From Porphyromonas sp. (GTDB lineage Bacteria > Bacteroidota > Bacteroidia > Bacteroidales > Porphyromonadaceae), in contig JAUMWS010000003.1 in the NCBI GenBank assembly GCA_030529525.1, forward strand, positions 1 to 40,351: a DNA stretch of 40,351 bases, given 5' to 3'. This document shows positions 15,167-22,940 of this stretch, one piece after another (positions within the stretch are counted from its first letter, which is position 1; each line of letters starts with the position of its first letter). Both the position numbers and the translations under genes were made by a program. A model generated the notes under the pieces. The model searched no databases and was not told the DNA's origin. It saw only the letters and a program-made list of their open reading frames with translations.

Positions 15167-16243
15167 ATGAAAAGATCCGAAGGCATATACCGTGCTATCG
15201 TATTGCTTTCGGGTCTTTTCTTTTTTCTTTTTCTTATATCGTGGTCTCCTCCGAAAAGGTTAAGGGTTATCAGCTATAATGTTGAGAACTTATTCGATAC
15301 GATTTCTTCAAATTCGTATTCCGATTCATCTTTTTCACCAAATGGAGATTATCGGTGGAATACGGCTAAGTATCACAGAAAGTTATCCAATATATCCTCT
15401 GTCATAAGTCGTATAAACGAGTGGGAGTATCCTGCTATTATAGCATTAAGTGAAGTAGAAAACAGAACAGTGGTAGAGGATCTTTTGCATCGTATCAACC
15501 ATGATACAGATGGCTCTCCTTACTTTAACTTTGATATAACAAGCGGTAAAGATGCAAGAGGAATTAATGTTGCCGTTGCGTGGAATAGAAGACTATTCAG
15601 AAAAATAGAGAGGCATGAGATCACCAACTATGCGTCCACAGACAGTGGATTATTTCCGGGGCGTCATTCGCTTTATCTTGCTCTCGAAACGCTCTTTTCT
15701 TATAGTATAGATGATCTTACCAAGCAGAAAGATACGCTTCATATCTATGCCATTCATTTACCTTCAAGGCGAGGAGGAGTAAGGGAAACCGAGCAGAAGA
15801 GAGTGATGGCAGCAAAGAATATCCGAAGTCATCTCGACTCTCTGTTACTGCAAAAGCCAAAAGCCAAGGTCATCATTATGGGAGATGCAAATGAAGATCC
15901 ATCGGATCCTGCTGCTCTTATTCTCTCTGAATCTCTTACGCATCTGTGCAAAGACTTTTCCAAGCAAGGGATTTACTCTCACTATTTTCAGGGTAAAGGC
16001 TGGACGCCGGATCATATCATTGTCTCCTCTTCTCTTGAAAAGAACAACGGGCAGAGACTTTTCTTGAATACTCCTGAAGCTAAAGTCTATTCTCCTGCAT
16101 TTGTAAGGGATAAAAGATACGAGGGTATGGCAAGACCTTTTCGCTTTTTGTCCGGAGGATTCTATACCGGAGGTTATTCCGATCATTTTGCCATTTATAT
16201 TGACTTAGAGTATGGTAGCAGAATAAATATATCAGCACAATAA
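15167..16243 (+). CDS. Secreted or anchored endonuclease/exonuclease/phosphatase (EEP) family protein
   Basis: This 358-residue protein has an N-terminal hydrophobic helix (about residues 10-26) acting as a signal or anchor. The EEP fold then starts with RVISYNVENLFD (33-44). The metal-binding Glu lies in ALSEVENR (about 95). Catalytic elements IHLPSRRGG, IMGDANEDPSDP and the final SDHFAIYIDLEY are present. The family includes nucleases, phosphodiesterases and lipid phosphatases, so the exact substrate is open. It could degrade nucleic acids outside the cytoplasm alongside the nuclease at 37486, but the two are far apart here. It follows pepD by 29 bases and precedes the EamA gene by 5 bases, so it is probably co-transcribed. 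Confidence 0.85.
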   Translation: MKRSEGIYRAIVLLSGLFFFLFLISWSPPKRLRVISYNVENLFDTISSNSYSDSSFSPNGDYRWNTAKYHRKLSNISSVISRINEWEYPAIIALSEVENRTVVEDLLHRINHDTDGSPYFNFDITSGKDARGINVAVAWNRRLFRKIERHEITNYASTDSGLFPGRHSLYLALETLFSYSIDDLTKQKDTLHIYAIHLPSRRGGVRETEQKRVMAAKNIRSHLDSLLLQKPKAKVIIMGDANEDPSDPAALILSESLTHLCKDFSKQGIYSHYFQGKGWTPDHIIVSSSLEKNNGQRLFLNTPEAKVYSPAFVRDKRYEGMARPFRFLSGGFYTGGYSDHFAIYIDLEYGSRINISAQ

Positions 16244-16248
16244 ATATC

Positions 16249-17211
16249 ATGAATAGAAACACAGATCACACCAAGCAGGGGATATGGCAAGTTGTAAGAG
16301 GATGGTTTATAGGCATATTTGCCTCTGCTTCTTTCGGACTGATACCTTTCTTTACTCTTCCGGTAATGGAAATCGGAGTCTCTAAAGGTACCATCATATT
16401 TTACAGATTTCTTTTTTCCGCAACCATAATAGGTCTGTTGTCTCTCTTCAGAAAGAAAAGCCTTAAAGTCCCAAAGAATGCAATACCGAGTTTGTTTGTT
16501 CTTGCATTGATGTATGTTGGGTCTGCTATGTTTCTCTTTTGGGGTTTTTACTATATGCCGTCAGGGGTAGCCACAGTGATACACTTCTTGTATCCGGTCT
16601 TCTTGGTCCTTATTTTGGCTGTGTTTTACAGGCAACGTATCTCTCCGGTATCTCTATTGGCCATAGTAATGGCGATATTGGGAGTATCGTTTATTATGGA
16701 TGTATGGGGCGAGGGAAGTGGAGGCATAGAAGCATTCGGGCTTATCATTGTCGCCATATCTGCGCTTGCCTATGCTTTGTATATCGTAATCGTGCAACAC
16801 TCTCCGGTAAAGAGTGTCTCGGGTTCTGTTCTTACCTTTTGGGTGATGCTTCTTGCTGCCGGAATGGTTTGGATTATAGAGAGCTTGACACAAGGAGGAC
16901 TTTCTCACATCCCTCAGCTTAGTGGCTGGCTCAATATTGCAGGATTGGCTCTTATTCCCACGGTCCTTTCCAACTTGGCATTGGTCGTGGCGATACGTTC
17001 CATAGGTTCCACTGCGACATCTGTATTGGGAGCGATGGAACCATTGACGGCTGTGGCTGTCGGTATAGTCGTATTTGGCGAGCCGGTTTATACCCTTACA
17101 TTCTCCGGCATTCTGCTTATCCTTTGTGCCGTTACTCTCATTATCACATCCGGAGCCATAGAGCGTTCTGCATTCTACGGGCGTATTGCAGGATTGGGCA
17201 GAAAGAGATAA
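16249..17211 (+). CDS. EamA/DMT-superfamily transporter
   Basis: This 320-residue integral membrane protein has about ten hydrophobic helices arranged as two EamA repeats (about 16-150 and 160-300). Typical words are ASFGLIPFFTLPVM, YMPSGVATVIHFLYPVFLVLI in the first repeat and GSTATSVLGAMEPLTAVAVG in the second. The last marks the conserved end of DMT transporters. Family members move amino acids, metabolites or drugs; the substrate cannot be told. It starts 5 bases after the EEP gene and ends 16 bases before the convergent zinc-ribbon gene, with no evident terminator between them. Confidence 0.9.
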   Translation: MNRNTDHTKQGIWQVVRGWFIGIFASASFGLIPFFTLPVMEIGVSKGTIIFYRFLFSATIIGLLSLFRKKSLKVPKNAIPSLFVLALMYVGSAMFLFWGFYYMPSGVATVIHFLYPVFLVLILAVFYRQRISPVSLLAIVMAILGVSFIMDVWGEGSGGIEAFGLIIVAISALAYALYIVIVQHSPVKSVSGSVLTFWVMLLAAGMVWIIESLTQGGLSHIPQLSGWLNIAGLALIPTVLSNLALVVAIRSIGSTATSVLGAMEPLTAVAVGIVVFGEPVYTLTFSGILLILCAVTLIITSGAIERSAFYGRIAGLGRKR

Positions 17212-17227
17212 TTATTAAGAAAAAGAG

Positions 17228-18334
17228 CTACGCACCTTTGCTAAGGAAGTAGAAGACAGCTATCAGTAGCAGCATTCCCAGTATAAAAAAGAATATCTTG
17301 ACAAAGCTTTTAGGATAGTTTCCTGCCACTTCTCCTGTGCGTCCGTTTACGACGAACTGATAAAGCTTGCCATTATACCTGAAAGCACTTATCCACAAGG
17401 GCAGAAGCATGAGCTTGAACATGACGTCATTATAATCTATATCCATGGAGTGGATTTGCTGACGATCGCCTCCGATATCTCTCCGAACCAGTTGTTTAAG
17501 CTCGGCCTCCATCTTCATCCTTGCTTCCGGCATGGTTTCTCGGAAATCTTGTTGATAGATCTCTGTGATAAATCCCGCAACATACTCATGGCTATATGGC
17601 AGACAGTTTTTAGTATCCCAATGGGTAAGGTCATTTACCAGACTTTTAGGCAGCGTATGCGAAGCCGGCACCAGAACATCGTCAAAGCTATGGCTGATGT
17701 GTCCGGAAGTGTAATACCAGTCCGTTACGGTTCTGTGTCGTGTCTGTCCTCTTTCATCTGTCTCTACCACCGTACGTGTTATTCCTCTCTCTCCGACGTA
17801 CTGAGTCTCGGTCTCTGCATCGTAGCTCCAGAACGGAAGATAAATCCCTTTGAAGGCATCGACTGCTATATCTCCTCTTTTGACCTTATTGGGCAAAAAC
17901 CAACGAGAGCTTATCCATTTCTTAAAACTCTGTCGGCTCCCTTTTTCTGTAATGTAAAAAGGGAGGACATAGTTTGGAATCCACGTGGATTGAAGGCTTG
18001 CTTCACTTAGAATAAGAGGTGTGCTGCAAAAGGCGCAGCTCATAGCGCTTGTATTTGCAGGCATTGAGGTATTGGCTCCGCACTGTCGGCACTTTACCTG
18101 TCTTACTTTCAGGAGACTTCCCGTACCGTTTTCTTCTTCCTTTTTTCCTGCATCGAAGTGAGTGGCCCAGTATTCAAAATCGTTCTCTACAATTTTTCCC
18201 GGAGAGAGGTTCAGAGCGTGAGTAAAACCGCAATTCAGACATTTGAGAGACTGACTCTCCGGGTCGAAACACGTATAGCTGCCGCAGCTTTCGCATTTTG
18301 TCTGTAGAGCGTCATCTATTTCGAGTTCTACCAT
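17228..18334 (-). CDS. Double zinc-ribbon protein with a C-terminal membrane helix (YdjG-like)
   Basis: This 368-residue protein has two N-terminal zinc ribbons: Cys14/Cys17 with Cys32/Cys35 (CESC and CLNC), and Cys82/Cys85 with Cys100/Cys103 (CRQC and CAFC). A central domain of about 200 residues follows, with YLPFWSYDAETETQYVGERG and a conserved SFDDVLVPASH. A single transmembrane helix (about 345-365, IFFFILGMLLLIAVFYFL) precedes a 3-residue tail. This layout resembles Bacillus YdjG-type proteins, which pair with an SPFH protein in phage-shock-like envelope stress loci. The SPFH gene is directly upstream (39 bases), which supports the pairing. No PspA homologue is in the window. Many databases mislabel such proteins as primosome or replication factors because of the ribbons. 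Confidence 0.75.
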   Translation of the reverse strand: MVELEIDDALQTKCESCGSYTCFDPESQSLKCLNCGFTHALNLSPGKIVENDFEYWATHFDAGKKEEENGTGSLLKVRQVKCRQCGANTSMPANTSAMSCAFCSTPLILSEASLQSTWIPNYVLPFYITEKGSRQSFKKWISSRWFLPNKVKRGDIAVDAFKGIYLPFWSYDAETETQYVGERGITRTVVETDERGQTRHRTVTDWYYTSGHISHSFDDVLVPASHTLPKSLVNDLTHWDTKNCLPYSHEYVAGFITEIYQQDFRETMPEARMKMEAELKQLVRRDIGGDRQQIHSMDIDYNDVMFKLMLLPLWISAFRYNGKLYQFVVNGRTGEVAGNYPKSFVKIFFFILGMLLLIAVFYFLSKGA

Positions 18335-18373
18335 ATTGTTCTTGTTGGTCGTGCGTGATCGGGTAGTGCTTTT

Positions 18374-19498
18374 TTATTCCTTTGGAAGTGGAGGAGGGGT
18401 TGTGCCGAAAAGATCGTTCAGAGCGGGAACGGAAGAAGCCGCCATCCAGTCGGGCATTCCGTTTGTCCAGACCAGACTATCGGGAGAGAAAGAGCCTGCT
18501 TCTCGCATTCGCATGAGTTCTTCTCTTGAAAATGGTCCTTGAGGTTTGCCGTCCAATGCGACATGATACAGCACCGCTCCCGGTATTGGTGGAGGCGTTG
18601 TTCCTGCCGTTTGGTTTCCGGAGAGACCTTGAGCCACTTGGTTTGCCATTTGTGAAGCCATGGCAAAACCCATACCCATTCCCATGGCATCTCCTGCGGG
18701 CGATCCTCCTTTGCCTGCGCTTTTCTCGAGAGAGTCTGCAAACTGCATCTGGGTGTAAGCATTCATGTTGCCTATCACTCCCATGCTTGTACGGCGATCC
18801 AGAGCTTTTTCCACGCTTTCCGGCAGTGATATGTTTTCGACGAGGAATTTTGTCAGATCCAAACCATAGTCCGAAAAATCCATATTCAGCTTATCGAACA
18901 GGCTTTGAGAAAACTCGTTCAGGTTTGCAGCCAAGTCGAGAGCTGCGATTTTCGATTCGCCCAGATAGTCGCTGAACTTAGTGATGACAAAGTTGCGCAG
19001 CTGATCCCGAACGCCTTCCGTTGTGAAGTGTTCGTTCGTGCCCAACACTTTGCGGATGAAAGGTATCGGATCGGACTGGATACGGAAGTTGAAAGAGCCA
19101 AAAGCCCGCAGTCTGATGGGCCCGAATTCGGGGTCTCTCAGCATGATGGGATTGGAAGTTCCCCAGCGTTGGTTCAGAAACTCTTTGGTATTGACGAAGT
19201 AAACATCCACCTTGAATGGTGAGTTGAAGCCATATTTCCAACCTTTCAGAGTGGTCAGGATGGGCATGTTTTGAGTCGTAAGTTCGTATCTTCCCGGCTG
19301 GAACACATCGGCAAACTGACCTTCATTTACCAAAACAGCCACTTGAGTCTCGCGGACAGTGAGCTGCGCTCCGTTTTTTATTTCGGCCTGATAGCGGGGA
19401 AATCGCCAAATCATCGTATCCGAACCGGAATCCGTCCACTCGATGATATCAATAAACTCTTTGAAAACCTTCTCTTTAATTGCTCCAAATAGTGACAT
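18374..19498 (-). CDS. SPFH-domain protein with C-terminal GYF_2 domain (YdjI-like)
   Basis: This 374-residue protein has an SPFH/virion-core-like N-terminal region (about 20-240): DTMIWRFPRYQAEIKNGAQL, VFQPGRYELTTQNMPILTTL, and DYGLDLTKFLVENISLPESV. A Gly/Ala/Met-rich flexible stretch (about 250-300) follows, with AMGMGMGFAMASQMANQVAQ. A GYF_2 module (about 310-365) contains GKPQGPFSREEL and WTNGMPDWMAA. The tail is proline-rich. SPFH proteins form membrane-associated oligomers and GYF domains bind proline-rich peptides, so it probably organises other proteins at the membrane. There is no clear transmembrane helix. It is transcribed with the zinc-ribbon gene. Confidence 0.82.
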   Translation of the reverse strand: MSLFGAIKEKVFKEFIDIIEWTDSGSDTMIWRFPRYQAEIKNGAQLTVRETQVAVLVNEGQFADVFQPGRYELTTQNMPILTTLKGWKYGFNSPFKVDVYFVNTKEFLNQRWGTSNPIMLRDPEFGPIRLRAFGSFNFRIQSDPIPFIRKVLGTNEHFTTEGVRDQLRNFVITKFSDYLGESKIAALDLAANLNEFSQSLFDKLNMDFSDYGLDLTKFLVENISLPESVEKALDRRTSMGVIGNMNAYTQMQFADSLEKSAGKGGSPAGDAMGMGMGFAMASQMANQVAQGLSGNQTAGTTPPPIPGAVLYHVALDGKPQGPFSREELMRMREAGSFSPDSLVWTNGMPDWMAASSVPALNDLFGTTPPPLPKE

Positions 19499-20296
19499 AG
19501 TTGCAGAATAATGTTTTGTTGATCTTAGACATTGACAAACAAGAGGCTTGGCGTTTGCAGAGTCCGCTCGTTATCGGGACTCTCATCGTACCGTTTGCTC
19601 CTTGACAAAGTAACGGAAAAAGAGAACAAAAATCAAGAGCCGGGAAGGAAATATTTAAGATCGGTTGGTCCGAAAATATAGAGACTTTGCACGGAAATCT
19701 ACTTCATGGGAGTCCGATTTTCACTAAACTAAAATCAAAAACCGGCTGATTGAAAATTAAAAAGAAACCGAATAAAAACCTGTTTGATAATGACTGATTC
19801 TATATTTGCAAGTTTGAAACGAATATTTGCAAGTTTGAAATATAGAATTGATTAGTAATAAATCTGTTTTTGTTCACCGGAAAAAGAATTTATATTCAGT
19901 GATAAAAGAACCATTATTCATTACCATTTCTTCTCCCGAAGCCGTATATAAAACCGGATATTCACGTCCGAAAGGCGAAATCGAGGCTTGATTCGCGAAA
20001 ATCTTCATTTGGTTTCGGGCCATCAAAGCACGGGTTTCAAGAATCGGATCCCGACTCCGACCTCCCGACCCGAATAACAAATCTTCGGAACCCGATTAGC
20101 GACACGCCCTAACGCACTTATCCGAACCTCCCGAAAACAGCAAGACGGAACGCCGAAAAGGGCAGGAACAAACAGACACCGGCTCTCGGAACCGTGACGA
20201 GGAACTTAATCGCGAAGCAAAATGCTCCGTATCGCTTTCGGAATCAAGATGCGGTTTTCTCCTTTTTCTGAGATCTTTTGCGGGAAAAGCAAGCAT
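19499..20296. other. Long intergenic region, compositionally mixed
   Basis: About 800 bases between the SPFH gene and the tRNA-Leu terminator carry no gene I can support. The left part is AT-rich with a small GAGTCC/GGACTC hairpin (19560-19582) and a 21-base tandem duplication (19797-19848). From about 19950 to 20290 the DNA becomes GC-rich with repeated CCGAA/TTCGG words. A 68-codon minus-strand frame (19874-20080) ends in the AT-rich part and has no family resemblance. Confidence 0.5.
19797..19848. repeat. 21-base tandem duplication flanked by an 11-base inverted repeat
   Basis: ATATTTGCAAGTTTGAAA occurs at 19802-19819 and again at 19823-19840, a 21-base period. The ends form an exact inverted repeat: ATTCTATATTT (19797-19807) and AAATATAGAAT (19838-19848). 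A TATATTTG promoter-like box lies inside at 19801-19808 on the plus strand. It could be an operator, or a promoter for an unseen RNA. Confidence 0.65.
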
Positions 20297-20343
20297 AAAA
20301 AAAGACTCTTGCAGAGAGCGGAGTCGCTCCTTACAAGAGTCTT
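20297..20343 (-). terminator. Terminator of tRNA-Leu
   Basis: On the minus strand AAGACTCTTG (complement of 20334-20343) pairs with CAAGAGTCTT (complement of 20302-20311), enclosing a small GAGCGACTCCGCTC inner hairpin. A T-run (20297-20303 as A on plus) follows. It begins 7 bases after the tRNA. Confidence 0.85.
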
Positions 20344-20349
20344 CAAAAG

Positions 20350-20434
20350 TGCCCGGAACGGGACTCGAACCCGTACGGCCGCAATGGCCAAAGGATTTTA
20401 AGTCCTTCGTGTCTACCAATTCCACCATCTGGGC
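20350..20434 (-). tRNA. tRNA-Leu (UAA)
   Basis: The reverse strand folds as a class II tRNA. The acceptor begins GCCCAGA, the D-arm contains GGAATTGGTAGACAC, the anticodon stem AAGGA/TCCTT encloses CTTAAAA (anticodon UAA), the long variable arm is GGCCATTGCGGCC, and the T-arm is ACGGGTTCGAGTCCCGT. It ends TCCGGGC plus discriminator A; CCA is not encoded. It closely resembles E. coli tRNA-Leu(UAA). The acceptor stem has an A5-C68 mismatch as read here. Confidence 0.95.
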
Positions 20435-20450
20435 GCCATAAAGTCAGGCA

Positions 20451-20481
20451 CAAAGGTAAAAGAAAAAGTTTACCCGTGCAA
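20451..20481 (-). promoter_or_regulatory. Promoter of tRNA-Leu
   Basis: On the minus strand TTG (complement of 20479-20481), a 20-base spacer and TACCTTTG (complement of 20451-20458) form a perfect Bacteroidetes promoter. The predicted start is about 10 bases before the tRNA 5' end. Confidence 0.75.
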
Positions 20482-20500
20482 GGCCGGCAGCCCGTAATGC

Positions 20501-20986
20501 CTATCTTGCTCCCAACTGGCTGTCCAATGCCATAAGTCCGGCAGGATTCTTATCTATCAGCTTGAGCTTGTTTATAATGTCCGAAACAGTCTCTTCTTCC
20601 TCCACTTGCTCGTCCACAAACGTGCGGAAGAAGTTTTCCGTCGCATAGTCCGTCTCCTTTATGGCGATGGTTACGATGTTGTTTATCGCCTTGGATACGT
20701 TGCATTCGTGCTCGTAACTCTTTTCAAAGGCAGTCAGAACCGACTTGAAATCCGATTCCGGAGCTTCCACGCCTGCAAGAATCGGAGTCTCGCCACGCGA
20801 AAGGACGTATCTGATCATCGTAATGGCGTGCTGATACTCCTCATCAGCCTGCTTCGCAAACCATTTTGCAAAACCGGACCATCCCTCATTGGCAAGGTAA
20901 ATGGACATGGATAGATAGATATGAGAAGCATTAAGCTCGAGCTTGATCTGTTCGTCAATTGCTTGTTTAAGTGTTTTTGGAATCAT
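20501..20986 (-). CDS. ftnA: Non-haem ferritin
   Basis: This 161-residue four-helix protein stores iron in a 24-subunit cytoplasmic shell. The ferroxidase residues align with E. coli FtnA: Glu17, Tyr24, Glu49/Glu50, His53, Glu94, Gln127 and Glu130 are all present. These ligands distinguish it from bacterioferritin, and no haem-binding Met is needed. Ferritin protects anaerobes by binding Fe2+ and limiting peroxide chemistry. It sits just downstream of hemE on the same strand (52-base gap), so iron storage and haem synthesis genes are neighbours here; co-transcription is possible. Confidence 0.95.
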   Translation of the reverse strand: MIPKTLKQAIDEQIKLELNASHIYLSMSIYLANEGWSGFAKWFAKQADEEYQHAITMIRYVLSRGETPILAGVEAPESDFKSVLTAFEKSYEHECNVSKAINNIVTIAIKETDYATENFFRTFVDEQVEEEETVSDIINKLKLIDKNPAGLMALDSQLGAR

Positions 20987-21038
20987 AACGTAACGATTTG
21001 TTTTAAGTCTAAAAAACTATATAGTGATAAATACAATA

Positions 21039-22109
21039 TTATTTCTGTCTCATTCTGCGAGAGTGGTTGTGAACTTCGTCCACCAATAGAGCTACGTGTT
21101 CTACCGGAGTCTCTTTGTCTATGCCGTGCCCTAAGTTGAAGATGTGAGGAGTGCCCGCAGGTACCTGATCCAATATCTCCACGGCTCTTTCCCTTATGGC
21201 CTCGGGATGTCCAAGCAAAAGGAAAGGATCCAAATTCCCCTGCAATGGCATCCGAGGCAAAGCCTCCGCCACGGCAGATAGCTCATGACGCCAATCCACT
21301 CCGATGACAGACGCCCCCGAATCTCTGTAAAGCTTATACCAAGCTATGGGAGCATCTTTGGTGAAGCAGATGATGGGCGGTGCCGAATCTCCCAATATTT
21401 TCTTTACTCCATCCATAATCTTTTGAGTGTATGCCAAGCTAAAAGTCTTGAATGCCGGAGTGGGGAGAGTGCCGCCCCATGTGTCGAAGATTTGAAGCAC
21501 GCTTGCACCTGCTCTTACCTGCTCCACAAGGTAAGAGATGAGAGCTTCCGATAGAACAGACAGCAACCTGTGTAAAAGATCCGGACGGCTGTACATCATC
21601 TGCTTTGTCCGTATGAAGCGTTTGCTTCCGCTTCCTTCTATCATGTAGCAAGCAAGAGTGAAAGGACTTCCGCAAAAGCCAATCAACGGGACTTCTCCTT
21701 TAAGCCTTTTGCTCGTCTCCTTTATGGCTTCCATGACATAGGAAAGCTTCTCCATGGAGAAAGGAGTGTTCCGTTCCAACCGTTCGATATCTCTTTCCGA
21801 GCGAACGGGATTCTCGAACAGAGGACCTTGATTCTCTTCAAAATAGAGTCCCAACCCCATGGCATCGGGAATGGTAAGAATATCGGAGAAGATGATGACG
21901 GCATCCAACGGAAAACGTCTCAATGGCTGTAACGTAATCTCTGCAGCTATATCCGGACGTGTGCACATCCCCATGAAAGAACCTACTTCCTCTCTTATTT
22001 TCATGTACTCCGGAAGATAGCGTCCTGCCTGCCTCATCATCCATATAGGTGTATGAGTGGTGGGTTGGCCTTGAATAGTGTCTATCAGTGTATTGTTCAG
22101 TGCTTTCAT
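21039..22109 (-). CDS. hemE: Uroporphyrinogen decarboxylase
   Basis: This 356-residue enzyme decarboxylates uroporphyrinogen III to coproporphyrinogen III in haem synthesis. The N-terminal signature is PIWMMRQAGRYLPEY (21-35), with the substrate-binding Arg26 and Arg30. The catalytic Asp lies in IIFSDILTIPDAMGLGL (about 75). The GFCGSPFTLACYMIEG and LGHGIDKETPVEHV segments match the family. Length is normal. No other haem gene is visible in the window, so the pathway, if complete, is encoded elsewhere; some relatives only process imported porphyrins. The TATCTTTG box at 22253-22260 may drive it. Confidence 0.95.
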   Translation of the reverse strand: MKALNNTLIDTIQGQPTTHTPIWMMRQAGRYLPEYMKIREEVGSFMGMCTRPDIAAEITLQPLRRFPLDAVIIFSDILTIPDAMGLGLYFEENQGPLFENPVRSERDIERLERNTPFSMEKLSYVMEAIKETSKRLKGEVPLIGFCGSPFTLACYMIEGSGSKRFIRTKQMMYSRPDLLHRLLSVLSEALISYLVEQVRAGASVLQIFDTWGGTLPTPAFKTFSLAYTQKIMDGVKKILGDSAPPIICFTKDAPIAWYKLYRDSGASVIGVDWRHELSAVAEALPRMPLQGNLDPFLLLGHPEAIRERAVEILDQVPAGTPHIFNLGHGIDKETPVEHVALLVDEVHNHSRRMRQK

Positions 22110-22252
22110 CTTTTGTGTCTTGTGCTCGGTCTTACTCTCCCCACGTACGGGAGGATAAGGGTATCTTAAGTAGGGGATACTTGAAATAAAGGTTTCGGGA
22201 ATCTTCTTTTATAGATTTTTACCAGAAAAGAGATTTCGCCGTGTCCTAAACA

Positions 22253-22260
22253 CAAAGATA
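22253..22260 (-). promoter_or_regulatory. Putative -7 element for hemE
   Basis: The complement of CAAAGATA reads TATCTTTG, a perfect TAnnTTTG box, about 144 bases upstream of the hemE start. No TTG lies at the -33 position. The implied leader of about 135 bases is long. Confidence 0.45.
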
Positions 22261-22349
22261 AGAAAATATTTTAACGAATTCGGCTGTGTAATTGCTTGGA
22301 AATGCCTATATTCGCTATCCGTATTTAAGAATAAGAAAAAACAAAATCA

Positions 22350-22940
22350 ATGGATAGATCCGTAGAACAACGTTATGACGCCCAAGATCTGGAGAGGGCT
22401 GTGAAGACCGTACTCGAAGGAGGTTTGATTCTCTATCCGACCGATACCATTTGGGGAATAGGCTGTGATGCTACAAACGATCAGGCAGTCTCAAAGGTGT
22501 TTGAACTGAAGCAAAGAGCAGACTCTAAAGCACTTATCACTTTGATGGAACACAGCGGGTGGTTGGAGAGATACATGCCGGAAGTTCCGGAGATGGCGTA
22601 TGATCTGGTCGATTTGTCTACAGAACCGCTTACCATTATCTATACGAATGTTAACGGAGTAAGCTCTCTTTTGAAAGCAGAAGATGGCAGTGTGGCTGTG
22701 CGTATCCCGAATGATGCTTTTTGCAAGGCTTTATGCAACAGGATTAAACGCCCTCTTGTCTCTACTTCTGCCAATATAAGCGGAGATAAAGCTCCGGCAT
22801 GCTTTGATGACATATCCGATGAGATAAAGACGGGAGTGGATTATGTTGTCAACTTTAGGCAACAAGATCGTAAGCCTTGCTCGGCTTCGAAGATAATCAA
22901 ACTCGATATTGATGGTGCAATACAGATTATTAGAGGCTAA
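22350..22940 (+). CDS. tsaC: L-threonylcarbamoyladenylate synthase (YrdC/Sua5 family)
   Basis: This 196-residue protein makes threonylcarbamoyl-AMP for the universal t6A37 modification of ANN-reading tRNAs. The YrdC core is clear: GGLILYPTDTIWGIGCDA (24-41), KVFELKQRADSKALITLM (49-66, with the conserved K-x-R), and LVSTSANISGD (about 137-147, with the S-x-N ATP-binding motif). It is short like YrdC, without the extra Sua5 domain. The stop codon is immediately followed by the ClC channel ATG, so the two are co-translated. Confidence 0.93.
   Translation: MDRSVEQRYDAQDLERAVKTVLEGGLILYPTDTIWGIGCDATNDQAVSKVFELKQRADSKALITLMEHSGWLERYMPEVPEMAYDLVDLSTEPLTIIYTNVNGVSSLLKAEDGSVAVRIPNDAFCKALCNRIKRPLVSTSANISGDKAPACFDDISDEIKTGVDYVVNFRQQDRKPCSASKIIKLDIDGAIQIIRG

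Noticed and set aside
19874-20080. 68-codon minus-strand frame near tRNA-Leu
   Set aside because: No homology recognised, no promoter, and mixed composition; could be a gene remnant but cannot be supported.
20096-20428. 110-codon minus-strand frame
   Set aside because: It runs through tRNA-Leu(UAA) and its terminator, so it is a chance frame.
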